Assembly (NCBI GenBank): GCA_027493875.1
Contig: JAOSJX010000025.1
Coordinates: 1-64,000 of the forward strand
Source: Deltaproteobacteria bacterium
GTDB taxonomy: Bacteria; Lernaellota; Lernaellaia; JACKCT01
Direction: 5' to 3'
DNA: 64,000 nucleotides
Of this stretch, positions 1-8,400 are shown piece after piece (position 1 is the first letter of the stretch; the number at the start of each line of letters is the position of its first letter). Below the pieces are notes generated by a model that did not search any database, had not been told where the DNA came from, and was given only the letters and a program-made list of their open reading frames with translations. Made by a program: the position numbers and the translations under genes.

Positions 1-1960
1 GACGGCCACGGCGCGGATTGCTCCGGCGGTCCCGACTGTGACGACGCGGACCCCGACAACTGGGTGAGCTGCGACAACTGCGCCGACGCGGACGCGGACG
101 GTTATTACTACGGCTGCGACGCCTACACCGAGATCGATGGTCCCGATTGCCACGACGGCGACGCCGCCGTTTGGCAGCTCCTCGCCGGATACAAGGACGC
201 GGACGGCGATACCTATCCCGGCACGGCGCACCAGATCTGCTCGGGCGACGGTCTGCCGCCCGGTTTCGCCGCCGAGTCCACCGACTGCGACGATACCGAC
301 TTCACCATCCATCCGGACGCGGTGGATCTGCCCGACGACGGATCGACCAGGATTGCGACGACGGCGACTTTACGGCCGACGACGCCAACGGCTTTTTTCG
401 TCGACGGCGCGACCGGTGACGACGGCGACGCCGGTACGAAGGCCGCGCCCTTCGAGACGGTGCAAAAAGGGTGTGGACGAGGCCGACGCGGTGGACGGCG
501 GCACCAACGTCTACATTTCGATGGGCACGTATGATGAAGACGTGTCCGGCGTGTCCGCGTCGCTTTTCGGCGGCTACGACGCCTCGGACGGCTGGAGCCG
601 CGATATCGACGCCAACACGACGACGATCAACGGCCAGACCGAGTACGGCGTGGAGCTCGTGGGCGTGAACGGAACGACGGTTGCCATCGACGGCCTCACG
701 GTCAACGGCGCGGATTCCGTCGCTGGGACGAGCGCCGGGGTGTTCCTCGAAGGCAACAACGTGCTGGTGTCGCGCAACGTGTTGACCGGCGGCGACGATT
801 CGACCGCTTCCGTGGGCCTTCTGGTCAGCGGCGTCGCGCCGACCTGGCTGACGGTCGTCGACAACGTGATCGACACCGGCACCGGTGCGACCACCACCGC
901 CGCGGGGTTCTACGGCTTTATCGCGGGGCCGTCGTCCTTCATCAACAACGAGATCGGATCGCAGGACTCGTCAACAGGAGCGACGTATGGCGCCGTCCTC
1001 GCGCCATTCGCCGGCAGCTTCCTTTTTCACGGCAATACCTTCACGGCGGGCGATGCCGGGGTCGGGAACTCCATCGCCGTGTACCACCTCCAGCAGCAGC
1101 CGCATTCGCTCTGGTTCGAGAACAACGAGGTGATGGGCGGCGAATCCACGACCGGCGGAAGCGTCGGCATTTACAGCATCGCCGGCGGTCATTGGAACGT
1201 CGTGAACAATTACGTCGCGAGCACGGACGCTCTCACGTCGTCCATCGGCGGCGCGTTCGCGTACGGAGGTTCGCTGTTCGCCGACGGCAACGATTTCATC
1301 GTCGACGGCACGGCGACCGGCACGGCCATCGCATTCTACTCCGCCTTGAAGTCGACGAGTTTCGTGACAAATAACTTCGCCGACGGCGGCGATGCGGACG
1401 ACATTTCCGTCGGATTCGCGCTGGTCTCGGAAGACGGTTCCGCGGTTGTCTCGAACAACACCTTCCTCGGGGGTTCCGGCGACAAAAGTTACGGCGTTTA
1501 CGCGGCGTTCGATTACAACTCGTTTCCGCCGTCGGTCCAATTCATCAATAACGCCGTCGACGCCGGCACGGGGACGACCTCGGCGGTCAATGTGAGCGAT
1601 TGGTCGGACGCCAATCTGGGTGCCTGGTTCATGTACAACAACAACTTCTCCGGCGCTTCGCCCGACTGCATCGTCTACACCGACTTCGATACGGGATGCG
1701 AAACCGACATCGCCGACGTGGACGAATGTGACTGGTTCAACTGCGGCGTGGCGATGGGCAACCTCGACGAGACGCCCGGGTTCGTCAATCCGGGAAGCGG
1801 CAATTTCCACCTGCTCGGGACGTCGAATCTCATCGACGCGGGCATCAATCCGCTCACCGTCCTGGGACTCCCGGGTAACGATACTTTGTTCATCGATTAC
1901 GACGGCGAGAACCGCCCGGCGGGCGGCGGATGGGATATCGGCTTCGACGAAGTCCCGTGA
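1..1960 (+). CDS. Secreted MopE-like / parallel beta-helix surface protein (5' partial, frame-split)
   Basis: The reading frame is already open at base 1, so the N-terminus lies outside the window. The first ~115 visible residues are Asp/Cys repeats of the MopE type (DxDGD and DCDD motifs, repeated Cys), which in this family bind metal or form surface stalks. From about base 420 the protein becomes a right-handed parallel beta-helix, introduced by the usual TVQKGVDEA segment and followed by many NN-turn repeats (NNV, NNT, NNN) to the end at FDEVP. Three frame breaks are visible. One base is missing near 346, where the DQDCDDGD motif moves frame. There is an extra T in the T run near 397 and an extra G near 468. 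Correcting them gives one continuous protein, so I read them as sequencing errors. It is probably a cell-surface or secreted adhesin or carbohydrate-binding protein. The substrate is unknown. Confidence 0.75.
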
Positions 1961-1983
1961 CCTTTAATTCCGTAAACGCAAAG

Positions 1984-2008
1984 GCGCGGCTTCGGCCGCG
2001 CTTTTTTT
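1984..2008 (+). terminator. Rho-independent terminator after the beta-helix gene
   Basis: A perfect 7-bp stem (GCGCGGC at 1984-1990 with GCCGCGC at 1995-2001) closes a TTCG tetraloop and is followed by seven T. It lies 24 bases after the stop of the upstream + strand gene and touches the stop codon of the convergent GH2 gene. Confidence 0.9.
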
Positions 2009-3962
2009 ATTGGAGCGACGCGTAGATTTCCCGCACGAGGGCGAACGACGCTTTCTCGGTCTCCCGATCGCGCGTCACCAGGCCTTTCAAATTCATGTGA
2101 TACACGGGATGCGGATCGCCGGTGCCCGGATCCCACTCCATGCGGAAATCCGCGAGCACCCACGGCATGACGCCGGATAGGTACTCACGTTCGAGAGCTT
2201 GCCGCAGATGTTGCTCCAGAAACCACGCCTGAAACTCTTCCGTGTAGCTGTGATCGTCGAGCGGTTCGCGGCCGGGCTCCTCGCCCTCGGGGAGATGCCG
2301 GCCGGCGACGGCCCCCGCGCCGAACTCCGACAAGATGATCGGTTTGTCCGGATACAACCGGCGCACCGTATCCAGGCACCGGCCCGCCCGCTCCACGCGG
2401 CCCGTGTACCAGCCGTAATATTCGTTGAGCCCGATGAGATCCACTTCCGTCAGCGCAAAGTCGAGCGGCACGTAGCACACCGCGTTCGTCACCATCAGCA
2501 TCGTCGGGCGGCCGGGGTCGTATTCCGCCGCCGTGGCGGCCATCGCCCGCGTCAGCACGCGCGCGCCGGGCAGCGAATTGAAATTTTCGTTGCCCACGGA
2601 CCACGCCAGAATCGCCGGGTTGTTTTTGTCGCGCTCGATCATCTCGGCGAGCTGGTGCGCCGCGTTCGCCGTGAGCGCGTCGTCGCGCAATTGATCGAAG
2701 TACCACTGATAGACCGGGACCTCTTCGACGACCGTGATTCCCGCGTCGCGCAGCGCGTTCAGCAGCCGCTCGTCCACCGGATAATGCCCCGGACGGACAT
2801 GGTTCGCGCGCAATCGCGCGATCAACTCGACGTCGCGGGCAATCGTCTCGTCCGTCTCCGCGGCGCCGAGTCCTTCACGGCACGAATGCCGGTTGATGCC
2901 GCGCCAGAAATCGATCTCGTCGTTCAAATAAATGCGGTCGCCGCGCACGTCGAAACGGCGGTAACCGAACGTCACCGAGAGCCGCTCGCCTTTTTCATGC
3001 GTCAGGGTCAGGCGATAAAGATTCTCCGGATTCGCGCGCGACCACGCCACGGGCTCGGGGGCCGGTAGACGCAGCCGGTAGAACCACACCCCTTCGCCCG
3101 GAATGCGCAAGGGCGCGCGGCCCTCCTCGATCGTCCCGTCGGGCCTTTCCAACCGCCAGCTCAGATCGAGGTCCGGATTGTCGCCCCGAGCCCACGCGCC
3201 GAGCGTGACCGATACGTCGCCGTGATGCGTCGCGAATTGCGCCTCGGCTTTGAAAAGCCAGGGACCGGGCAGGCGATGCAGCGTGACCGAGCGCGTGATC
3301 CCGCCGTGCGGATACCAGCCGTGAAGCCCCTGGTGAAAGTACGTATCGGCCGGCACCGTCTCCCCTGTGATCCGGTTGTCCGCGCGCACCGCGATCAGAT
3401 TGCCGCGGCGGCGCAAGAGACCCGACGCGTCCAGATGAACCGGCGTGTACCCGCCGTCGTGCGTTCCGAGGAGCTCGCCGTTGAGGTAGAAACGCGACCG
3501 CAGAAACACCGCGCCGAAACGCAGCATCATGTCTTCGAGATCGCCGCCGGAGACATCGTCCGGCACGTCGAAGCGCCGCGCGTACCACGCGACGCCCTCG
3601 TATTCGCGGAACGCGTCGAACGATTCGGTCCACGATCCCGGCACGACGGCCGTCCGCCACGTTTCGTGCGGCGCGCCGTCCGCGTACCACTCCTCGTCCT
3701 CGCCGACCTCGTTCGGATCGGCGCGAAAACGCCACGCGCCGTCGAGCGACGCGGCGGCCGTGCCGTCTTCCTCGCGATACGTCGGCACCGGCAGCGAGCC
3801 GTCCATCAGATAAACGACTTCACCGCCGCGCAGCGGTTCGAGCGCCGCGCTCGGTTCGTCCGCCGCGCGTTCGTCCGGCCCGTCGTTCTCTTCCTCGTCG
3901 CACGCGACAACGAAAACGAACGCGGCCAGACAGACGGCGAGCACGAAGCGTCGAAACGTCAT
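2007..3962 (-). CDS. Glycoside hydrolase family 2 lipoprotein (beta-glucuronidase/galactosidase-like)
   Basis: 651 aa, intact. The N-terminus has a lipoprotein signal with lipobox VVAC (Cys21) followed by an acidic stretch, so the enzyme is expected to be membrane-anchored outside the cytoplasm. The fold order is that of GH2: a jelly-roll sugar-binding domain (about 60-230, with FRFGAVFLRS-type and DNRITG segments), an Ig-like domain (~230-340) and a TIM barrel. The acid/base glutamate is in WSVGNE (Glu459) and the nucleophile in LSEFGAG (Glu546). The closest overall pattern is beta-glucuronidase (GVAWYARRF, HGGITR). The exact glycan is not deducible. The gene converges on the beta-helix gene and has no operon partner. 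Confidence 0.88.
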   Translation of the reverse strand: MTFRRFVLAVCLAAFVFVVACDEEENDGPDERAADEPSAALEPLRGGEVVYLMDGSLPVPTYREEDGTAAASLDGAWRFRADPNEVGEDEEWYADGAPHETWRTAVVPGSWTESFDAFREYEGVAWYARRFDVPDDVSGGDLEDMMLRFGAVFLRSRFYLNGELLGTHDGGYTPVHLDASGLLRRRGNLIAVRADNRITGETVPADTYFHQGLHGWYPHGGITRSVTLHRLPGPWLFKAEAQFATHHGDVSVTLGAWARGDNPDLDLSWRLERPDGTIEEGRAPLRIPGEGVWFYRLRLPAPEPVAWSRANPENLYRLTLTHEKGERLSVTFGYRRFDVRGDRIYLNDEIDFWRGINRHSCREGLGAAETDETIARDVELIARLRANHVRPGHYPVDERLLNALRDAGITVVEEVPVYQWYFDQLRDDALTANAAHQLAEMIERDKNNPAILAWSVGNENFNSLPGARVLTRAMAATAAEYDPGRPTMLMVTNAVCYVPLDFALTEVDLIGLNEYYGWYTGRVERAGRCLDTVRRLYPDKPIILSEFGAGAVAGRHLPEGEEPGREPLDDHSYTEEFQAWFLEQHLRQALEREYLSGVMPWVLADFRMEWDPGTGDPHPVYHMNLKGLVTRDRETEKASFALVREIYASLQ

Positions 3963-4009
3963 AGAGGGAATCTAGTTTTTATCCGCGCGCCTGAGAAGCG
4001 AAGAGGGAA

Positions 4010-4414
4010 TCAGCGCCGCCGCCCGAACCAAAACGCCGCGAAACCGATCGCGGCCATGAGTCCCGACAGTTCGAGACCCGGAGTCTTTCCGCCGGCCACG
4101 GAACATCCGCCGCCGTCGTCGTTATCGTCATCGCTTTCGGCCGGACCGCCGGCCTCCATCGCCGCGCAAAGACACGCGGCGAACGCGTCGCAGGCGTCTT
4201 CCGGATCGCAATCGGCAAACGCCGATGCGTCGGCCGCGCACGACGTCAGGCAGTCGTCGAGCGCGCAGGACACGTCACAGGCATCCCCGCGATCGCAGAC
4301 TGTCTGACAAAATTCATCGACCCCCGCGTCGTCGTCGACGGGCATGGGATTGGCGAAGACCGGGGACGACGCAACGAGAGCACCCAGGATAACCGTAAGA
4401 ATAACGTACCGCAT
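4010..4414 (-). CDS. Small secreted 10-Cys protein with Asp linker and MYXO-CTERM-like tail (copy 1)
   Basis: About 134 aa from the chosen start MRYVILTVILGALVASSPVFA, a clear Sec signal peptide; the upstream in-frame Met at 4474 lacks a signal and is rejected. The mature part holds ten cysteines in the same spacing as the two downstream-coordinate neighbours (CxxxC-x5-CxxxC-x4-CxxxC ... CxC). An Asp/Asn/Gly linker follows, then GGGCSV, a hydrophobic helix and GRRR at the extreme C-terminus, as in MYXO-CTERM sorting signals. Inference: exported, disulfide-rich and processed or anchored at the cell surface. Function unknown. It is the most diverged member of a tandem triplet (4010-5374). Confidence 0.75.
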   Translation of the reverse strand: MRYVILTVILGALVASSPVFANPMPVDDDAGVDEFCQTVCDRGDACDVSCALDDCLTSCAADASAFADCDPEDACDAFAACLCAAMEAGGPAESDDDNDDGGGCSVAGGKTPGLELSGLMAAIGFAAFWFGRRR

Positions 4415-4433
4415 GACACAACCGTCCCGGCCA

Positions 4434-4821
4434 CTAGCGTGATCGCCGCAACCCCAAAACATAAGCAAACACACCGATCATCAACATCAACGCGGGAAGC
4501 GCAAAACCCGACGCCTTCCCGCCCGTCACCGAGCACCCGCAACCGTCGTCGTCGTCGTCATCGTCACTCGTCACCGCACAGGCAATCGTTGAAATCGCCA
4601 CATTCATCCAGATACGCACAATCACGGTCTGTGGAGGTCATCGTCGACTCACACGCCTCAACGCAACCGTCCGACGACACGCACGGCGAAACGCAAAACT
4701 TTGCTAAATAACAGACACGCGAACAACTCGGTGGCTCGTCATCGTCCGCCGCATCGGCGAGTGCGATGCGCGGTGCCAAAACGGCCAGCATCGCGACGAG
4801 GATAAAGATCGCCGCTTTCAT
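4434..4821 (-). CDS. Small secreted 10-Cys protein with MYXO-CTERM-like tail (copy 2, frame-split)
   Basis: Starts at MKAAIFILVAMLAVLAPRIALA, a signal peptide with an AGGAGG ribosome site about 7 bases upstream. The Cys-rich domain has the same ten-Cys pattern as the copy at 4838-5374 (VCYLAKFC, CVEACEST, LDEC, CLC). One extra base near 4565 ends the frame at CGDE. The next frame continues directly with a run of seven Asp, GCGCSVTGGKASGFALP, a hydrophobic segment and LRRSR. The neighbouring paralogue runs through this junction unbroken, so the break is probably a sequencing error, though a true loss of the sorting tail cannot be excluded. Confidence 0.7.
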
Positions 4822-4837
4822 CACGCCGTCCTCCTGT

Positions 4838-5374
4838 TCACCGCGACCGTCTGAGGCCAAGACCGAACGCCAGGATCCCGATGGCGAGCATCCCGACCGG
4901 CAGCGCGAAGCCGGACGCCTTCCCGCTGGTCACCGAGCACCCGCAACCGTCGTCATCGTCATCGTTGTCGTCGTTGTCGTCGTCAGGATTCCCGTCGTCG
5001 TCCGCCGCGTCGTCGTCCGAGCCGCCGGCCGCGTCGTCGTCGGCGTCATCATCGGACGCGTCGTCGTCAGCATCATCGTCAACGGTGCCGGAGGGGCATA
5101 GACAGTTGTTGATCGCTTCGCAATCTTCCAGCCAGATGCACGTGCGGTCCGACTCGGTGAGGGTCGACTCGCACGCCTCGACGCAACCGTTCGACGGCAG
5201 GCACGGCGTCTCGCAAAAAACCGCCATCGAACAAACGTCGTCACAACTCGGCGCGGCGACATCGTCATCCGAGTCGTCGTCCCACCAGTCGTCGTCGGCG
5301 CTGTCGGCCATCACCATCGTGGTGCAACCAAAAACGATCACGGCCAGAAAAGAAAACATCGCAAGGCAGTTCAT
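4838..5374 (-). CDS. Small secreted 10-Cys protein with long Asp-rich linker and MYXO-CTERM-like tail (copy 3)
   Basis: 178 aa, intact. Signal peptide MNCLAMFSFLAVIVFGCTT..MA is preceded by AGGAGG. Residues ~40-95 form the ten-Cys domain. Residues ~97-145 are nearly all Asp with Ala/Ser/Asn. The tail is GCGCSVTSGKASGFALP, a ~18-residue hydrophobic helix and LGLRRSR, closely matching copy 2. Known family logic: the Cys-containing motif, helix and Arg cluster mark cleavage and surface sorting in myxobacteria-like bacteria. Function of the Cys domain is unknown. It heads the tandem array and is probably cotranscribed with copies 2 and 1 (gaps of ~16-20 bases). Confidence 0.78.
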   Translation of the reverse strand: MNCLAMFSFLAVIVFGCTTMVMADSADDDWWDDDSDDDVAAPSCDDVCSMAVFCETPCLPSNGCVEACESTLTESDRTCIWLEDCEAINNCLCPSGTVDDDADDDASDDDADDDAAGGSDDDAADDDGNPDDDNDDNDDDDDGCGCSVTSGKASGFALPVGMLAIGILAFGLGLRRSR

Positions 5375-5505
5375 GGCGCCCTCCTGATAAGCCGGTTACC
5401 CCAGGGCAGCACCCATGGCATCACATCGCAACGAAGAGGAGTCTACCATAATTTTAGCCGTGATCGCGAAATTATTTTGACGCTGATGAGCGATATATGA
5501 GATTC

Positions 5506-5534
5506 TTGACGCCCTGTAGTGAGCGGCGTTTAAT
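5506..5534 (+). promoter_or_regulatory. Sigma70-type promoter for the MFS gene
   Basis: TTGACG (5506-5511), a 17-base spacer and TTTAAT (5529-5534) sit about 30 bases before the start codon at 5564. The surrounding 5400-5530 stretch is AT-rich and holds no gene. Confidence 0.6.
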
Positions 5535-5563
5535 TTCGTCGGGGCGTGAAGGAGGGCTTGGCG

Positions 5564-6664
5564 ATGGCCCAAAGTGTAGTGGCGCCGCCCCATGTAACGC
5601 GGCGGCCGGCGATTCTAGACGACACCCGCTACTACCCCGCCACGCACGGGGCGATCCACGCCATCGTGGACGCATCCACCGTTATGGCCCTGTTCACGAC
5701 GATTTTCCTTCACGATCTCAGCGGCGTGCAACGATTCCACCTGGTGCTCGCTTACAACGTCCTCGCCTTCGGCGGGCAGGGCATTATCGGCGTGGCGGTG
5801 GACCGCTTCCGTTTCGCGCGCTGGGCGCCGGCCATCGGCCTGGTGTTGTCCGCCGTCGGCGTCGCTCTCGTCTCCGTCGACCCGGTGGTCACCGTCGCGC
5901 TCGTCGGGACCGGCAACGCGTTCTTCCACGTCGGCGCCGGCGCGCTCTCGCTGCACGCGGCCCCCGGCCGCGCCACGCCGCCCGGCATCTTTGTCGCCCC
6001 CGGGGCCCTCGGGTTGCTCGTCGGCACGCTCATGGGTAAAGGCCAAACCGCCATGACGTGGCCGTTTCTCGTCGCCCTGGGAGCGGCACTGGTTTTCACG
6101 TTGGCCGCGCGCGCACCGGACATTCCGCCGCTCGACGCGGCGCCGCGCGTCAAGATCCCTTCCGCCGTGCTCATTTTCGCGCTGCTGATGTTCTCGATCT
6201 TCACGCGGTCGTTCGTCGGATTCGGCGGCTGCTACGAGTGCCCCAAAATGACCGCCGTCTCGCTCACGCTCGCCTTCGCGGCTTTCGGCGGCAAAGCCCT
6301 CGGCGGCGTTTTCGCCGACCGCCTCGGCTGGATCGCCTCCAGCGTCGGCGCGTTGCTTTTATCCGCGCCGCTGATCGTGCTCGGCAGCGGCAACGCGAAC
6401 CTCGTCATCTTCGGTCTTTTTCTTTTCCAGATGACCATGCCCGTCACGCTCGCCGCGATGGCCGCCGTCTTCCCGGGCCGCCCGGCGTTCGCGTTCGGGC
6501 TCTCGTGCGTCGCCTACGTCGCCGGCACCATCCCCACGTTTTTCCGCGCCGTCCGCGAGACGATTTACGGACCGTACATCTTCTTGTTCCTGATTCTCGC
6601 GTCCGCCGCCGCAATTTTCGTCTCGCTCAAGATGCTCGAAAAACGCGTCACCATGCGGTTTTAG
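5564..6664 (+). CDS. MFS-like multi-pass membrane transporter
   Basis: 366 aa from ATG 5564, chosen because GGAGG at 5551-5555 gives a good ribosome site; the in-frame GTG at 5546 lies before it. The protein is almost entirely hydrophobic with about 11-12 membrane segments in two halves, a short basic loop after helix 2 (VDRFRFARW) and another in the second half (FADRLGW), the A-motif positions of major facilitator proteins. A central loop (~190-205) separates the halves. Substrate unknown. It stands alone between its own promoter and a bidirectional terminator. Confidence 0.65.
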   Translation: MAQSVVAPPHVTRRPAILDDTRYYPATHGAIHAIVDASTVMALFTTIFLHDLSGVQRFHLVLAYNVLAFGGQGIIGVAVDRFRFARWAPAIGLVLSAVGVALVSVDPVVTVALVGTGNAFFHVGAGALSLHAAPGRATPPGIFVAPGALGLLVGTLMGKGQTAMTWPFLVALGAALVFTLAARAPDIPPLDAAPRVKIPSAVLIFALLMFSIFTRSFVGFGGCYECPKMTAVSLTLAFAAFGGKALGGVFADRLGWIASSVGALLLSAPLIVLGSGNANLVIFGLFLFQMTMPVTLAAMAAVFPGRPAFAFGLSCVAYVAGTIPTFFRAVRETIYGPYIFLFLILASAAAIFVSLKMLEKRVTMRF

Positions 6665-6675
6665 GAAATCCAAAT

Positions 6676-6705
6676 AAAAAAAGGGCGGCCGCGGGGCCGC
6701 CCTTT
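6676..6705. terminator. Bidirectional intrinsic terminator
   Basis: An 8-bp perfect stem GGGCGGCC/GGCCGCCC (6683-6690 with 6695-6702) around GCGG is flanked by seven A on the left and TTT on the right. It can terminate the carbonic anhydrase gene on the - strand (seven U) and less strongly the MFS gene on the + strand. Confidence 0.85.
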
Positions 6706-6723
6706 CGCAGCGCCTTCGTCTCT

Positions 6724-7609
6724 TTAGGAGGGGGTGTTGTCCAATTCCAACGTGCGGCCGTTCAGATCCTGCACCGGCCGATAGTTGTGGTCGAACAGAT
6801 CGGTGAACTGGGCGATCTGCGCGTCGGACAATTCCACCGGGGTTTCGAGCACGTGCCACTTGACGCCCTCGGAGCACGGCGGCGTGGTCAGCGAACCGTC
6901 GTACTTGTAGTAGGTTTTGGCGGCGGGAAGCAGGTCGGCCGGATCGACGTCGTCCGCGGGCTCCTCGGTGCCTTCCTCCTCGGCGGGCATATTGTCCAGC
7001 ACCGTCGAGAAGCTGCCGTTCTCCGCGCCGCCGCCTTCGAGGAACACGCCGACGACGGCGAGCACTTCGTCCGCGGACTTGTGCACGAGATGCATTTCCA
7101 TCGGGTAGGACACGCCGTCCACCTGATGCTCGCTTTGCGCGTGGAAGTGGAATTGGAGCAGATTGTAGGTCACGCCGTCGGACACGATGCTGCTGCCCGC
7201 CTCGACGTTGGCCACAATCGTGTGGCCGTTGTTGACGATTTCGAGCGGGCTCGACTGGTAGTTGAAGGTAATGTCGGTCAGATCGGTTTCCGTTTCGCCG
7301 GTCAGGTCGATCGGCGATTGCTCGTCGCCGTTGCAGTCGGGGTATTCGTCGCCCCAATGTTCCCGGATCGCTGTAATCCCAATGATGCTCGTCGTCGTCA
7401 TCATCGTCATCATCGACATCGTCGTCGGCGTCGTCATCCGCGTCGTCATCCGCGTCGTCATCATCGTCGTCGGCGACGTCGTCATCGGCATCGTCATCGG
7501 CATCGTCATCGTCGTCGTCATCGCCGCCGCACGCCGAAACGCCGACCAACGACGACGCCGCGAACAGCGCCACGGCCAACATCAGAATCCAGATCGTTTC
7601 CCGTTTCAT
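6724..7609 (-). CDS. Alpha-class carbonic anhydrase lipoprotein with Asp-rich linker (frame-split)
   Basis: About 294 aa after correcting one extra base near 7356. The N-terminus is a lipoprotein signal ending VSAC, followed by ~45 residues that are almost only Asp with some Ala/Val. The catalytic domain begins WDYSDPGTWGDEYPDC and has QSPIDL. The zinc ligands are in FHFHAQSEH (two His) and MEMHLVH (third), and the Thr-containing LTTPPCSEGV loop is present. Established role: CO2 + H2O to bicarbonate + H+, here periplasmic or on the outer surface. The linker probably holds the enzyme away from the membrane. The frame break joins two halves of one conserved motif (GTWGDEY), so it is very likely a sequencing error. 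Confidence 0.88.
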
Positions 7610-7711
7610 TACTTCGCCTCCAGAAAAAAAGGGTAAAAAAAACCGCTCGAAATCACCTCGCTCCGCGCTCTTTTTCCCCGTCGCGCCTTAGTGAAAGAAA
7701 AGAGGGAGCCG

Positions 7712-7879
7712 CTAGGAGCCTGTAGGGCATAGACCGGCACGTCGCCGGATGAGCGCCTGGACGCCGATCTCTGCGTCACGAAGGCTAAAAATACGTTCCG
7801 GTATTTCCGCTCCTTCGTTCCTTGACCTCGACGCCCAGGCACTCACCGGCTCGACCATCTATGCCCTACAGGCTCCTAG
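7712..7879. repeat. Long-hairpin repeat element, family A copy 1 (MITE-like)
   Basis: A 168-bp imperfect palindrome bounded on both sides by CTAG. Terminal inverted repeats share GAGCCTGTAGGGCATAGA. Inner arms also pair imperfectly (CCGGATGAGCGCCTGG against CCAGGCACTCACCGG). A second copy lies at 43775-43945. The right CTAG contains the TAG stop of gspM. No protein is encoded. The 266-base gap 7610-7875 holds only this element and the A/T-rich leader of the carbonic anhydrase gene. Confidence 0.85.
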
Positions 7880-8400
7880 GCCTCGCCGCTTTTCGTCTCG
7901 GAGAATTTCGAGACGAGGATGCGGACGTTGATTTCGTCCTTGTTGTCGTAGCGGACCTCCGCGTGCAGTTCGCGCACGCGGATCACCTTGGTGGAGTACT
8001 CGAGTTCGTAGAGGTAATTGATGAGCTGCACGATCGTGATCTTATCCAGGCGCACTTCCACCGAATCTTCCTTGTAGTAGGGATTTTTCGGCTGCGCCTT
8101 TTTGTCCATCGCGACGATGTGCTCTTTCACGCCCGCTTTTTGCGCCAGGCTCTCGAGCTCGGTGAGCAGTTCGAAATCCGACGCGCGCTTGATGGCTTTT
8201 TCGGCCTGCTCGAACGCGGCCTTGGTTTTCTGGAAAGTGCGGTACTGGCCGATGATCTTGCGCAGTTCTTCCTGCTTGGCCGTGACCGATCCGGCGCCGT
8301 CGCCGCCGAGGGCCCAGTCGGCCAGCAGATAAACCACAACCACGCCGAGAAAAACGGCGAGGATCACGAGAATGCGCCGGTCGCGGTCGGACAGGGTCAT
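7876..8400 (-). CDS. gspM: Type II secretion GspM/PilO-like inner-membrane protein
   Basis: 174 aa. A short cytoplasmic start (TLSDRDRR) is followed by one membrane helix (~9-28), a coiled-coil-rich stretch (~38-100) and a ferredoxin-like periplasmic C-terminal domain (DSVEVRLDKITIVQLINYLYELE). This is the layout of GspM/PilO, the assembly-platform partner of GspL. The ATG overlaps the stop codon of gspL (ATGA), showing translational coupling. The stop codon lies in the CTAG border of the hairpin element, so the element may mark the end of an interrupted operon. No other Gsp genes are in the window. Confidence 0.8.
   Translation of the reverse strand: MTLSDRDRRILVILAVFLGVVVVYLLADWALGGDGAGSVTAKQEELRKIIGQYRTFQKTKAAFEQAEKAIKRASDFELLTELESLAQKAGVKEHIVAMDKKAQPKNPYYKEDSVEVRLDKITIVQLINYLYELEYSTKVIRVRELHAEVRYDNKDEINVRILVSKFSETKSGEA

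Noticed and set aside
4900-5100. CRISPR-like or satellite array of GTCGTC repeats
   Set aside because: The repeats are the codons of Asp-rich linkers on the opposite strand; there is no spacer/repeat periodicity.
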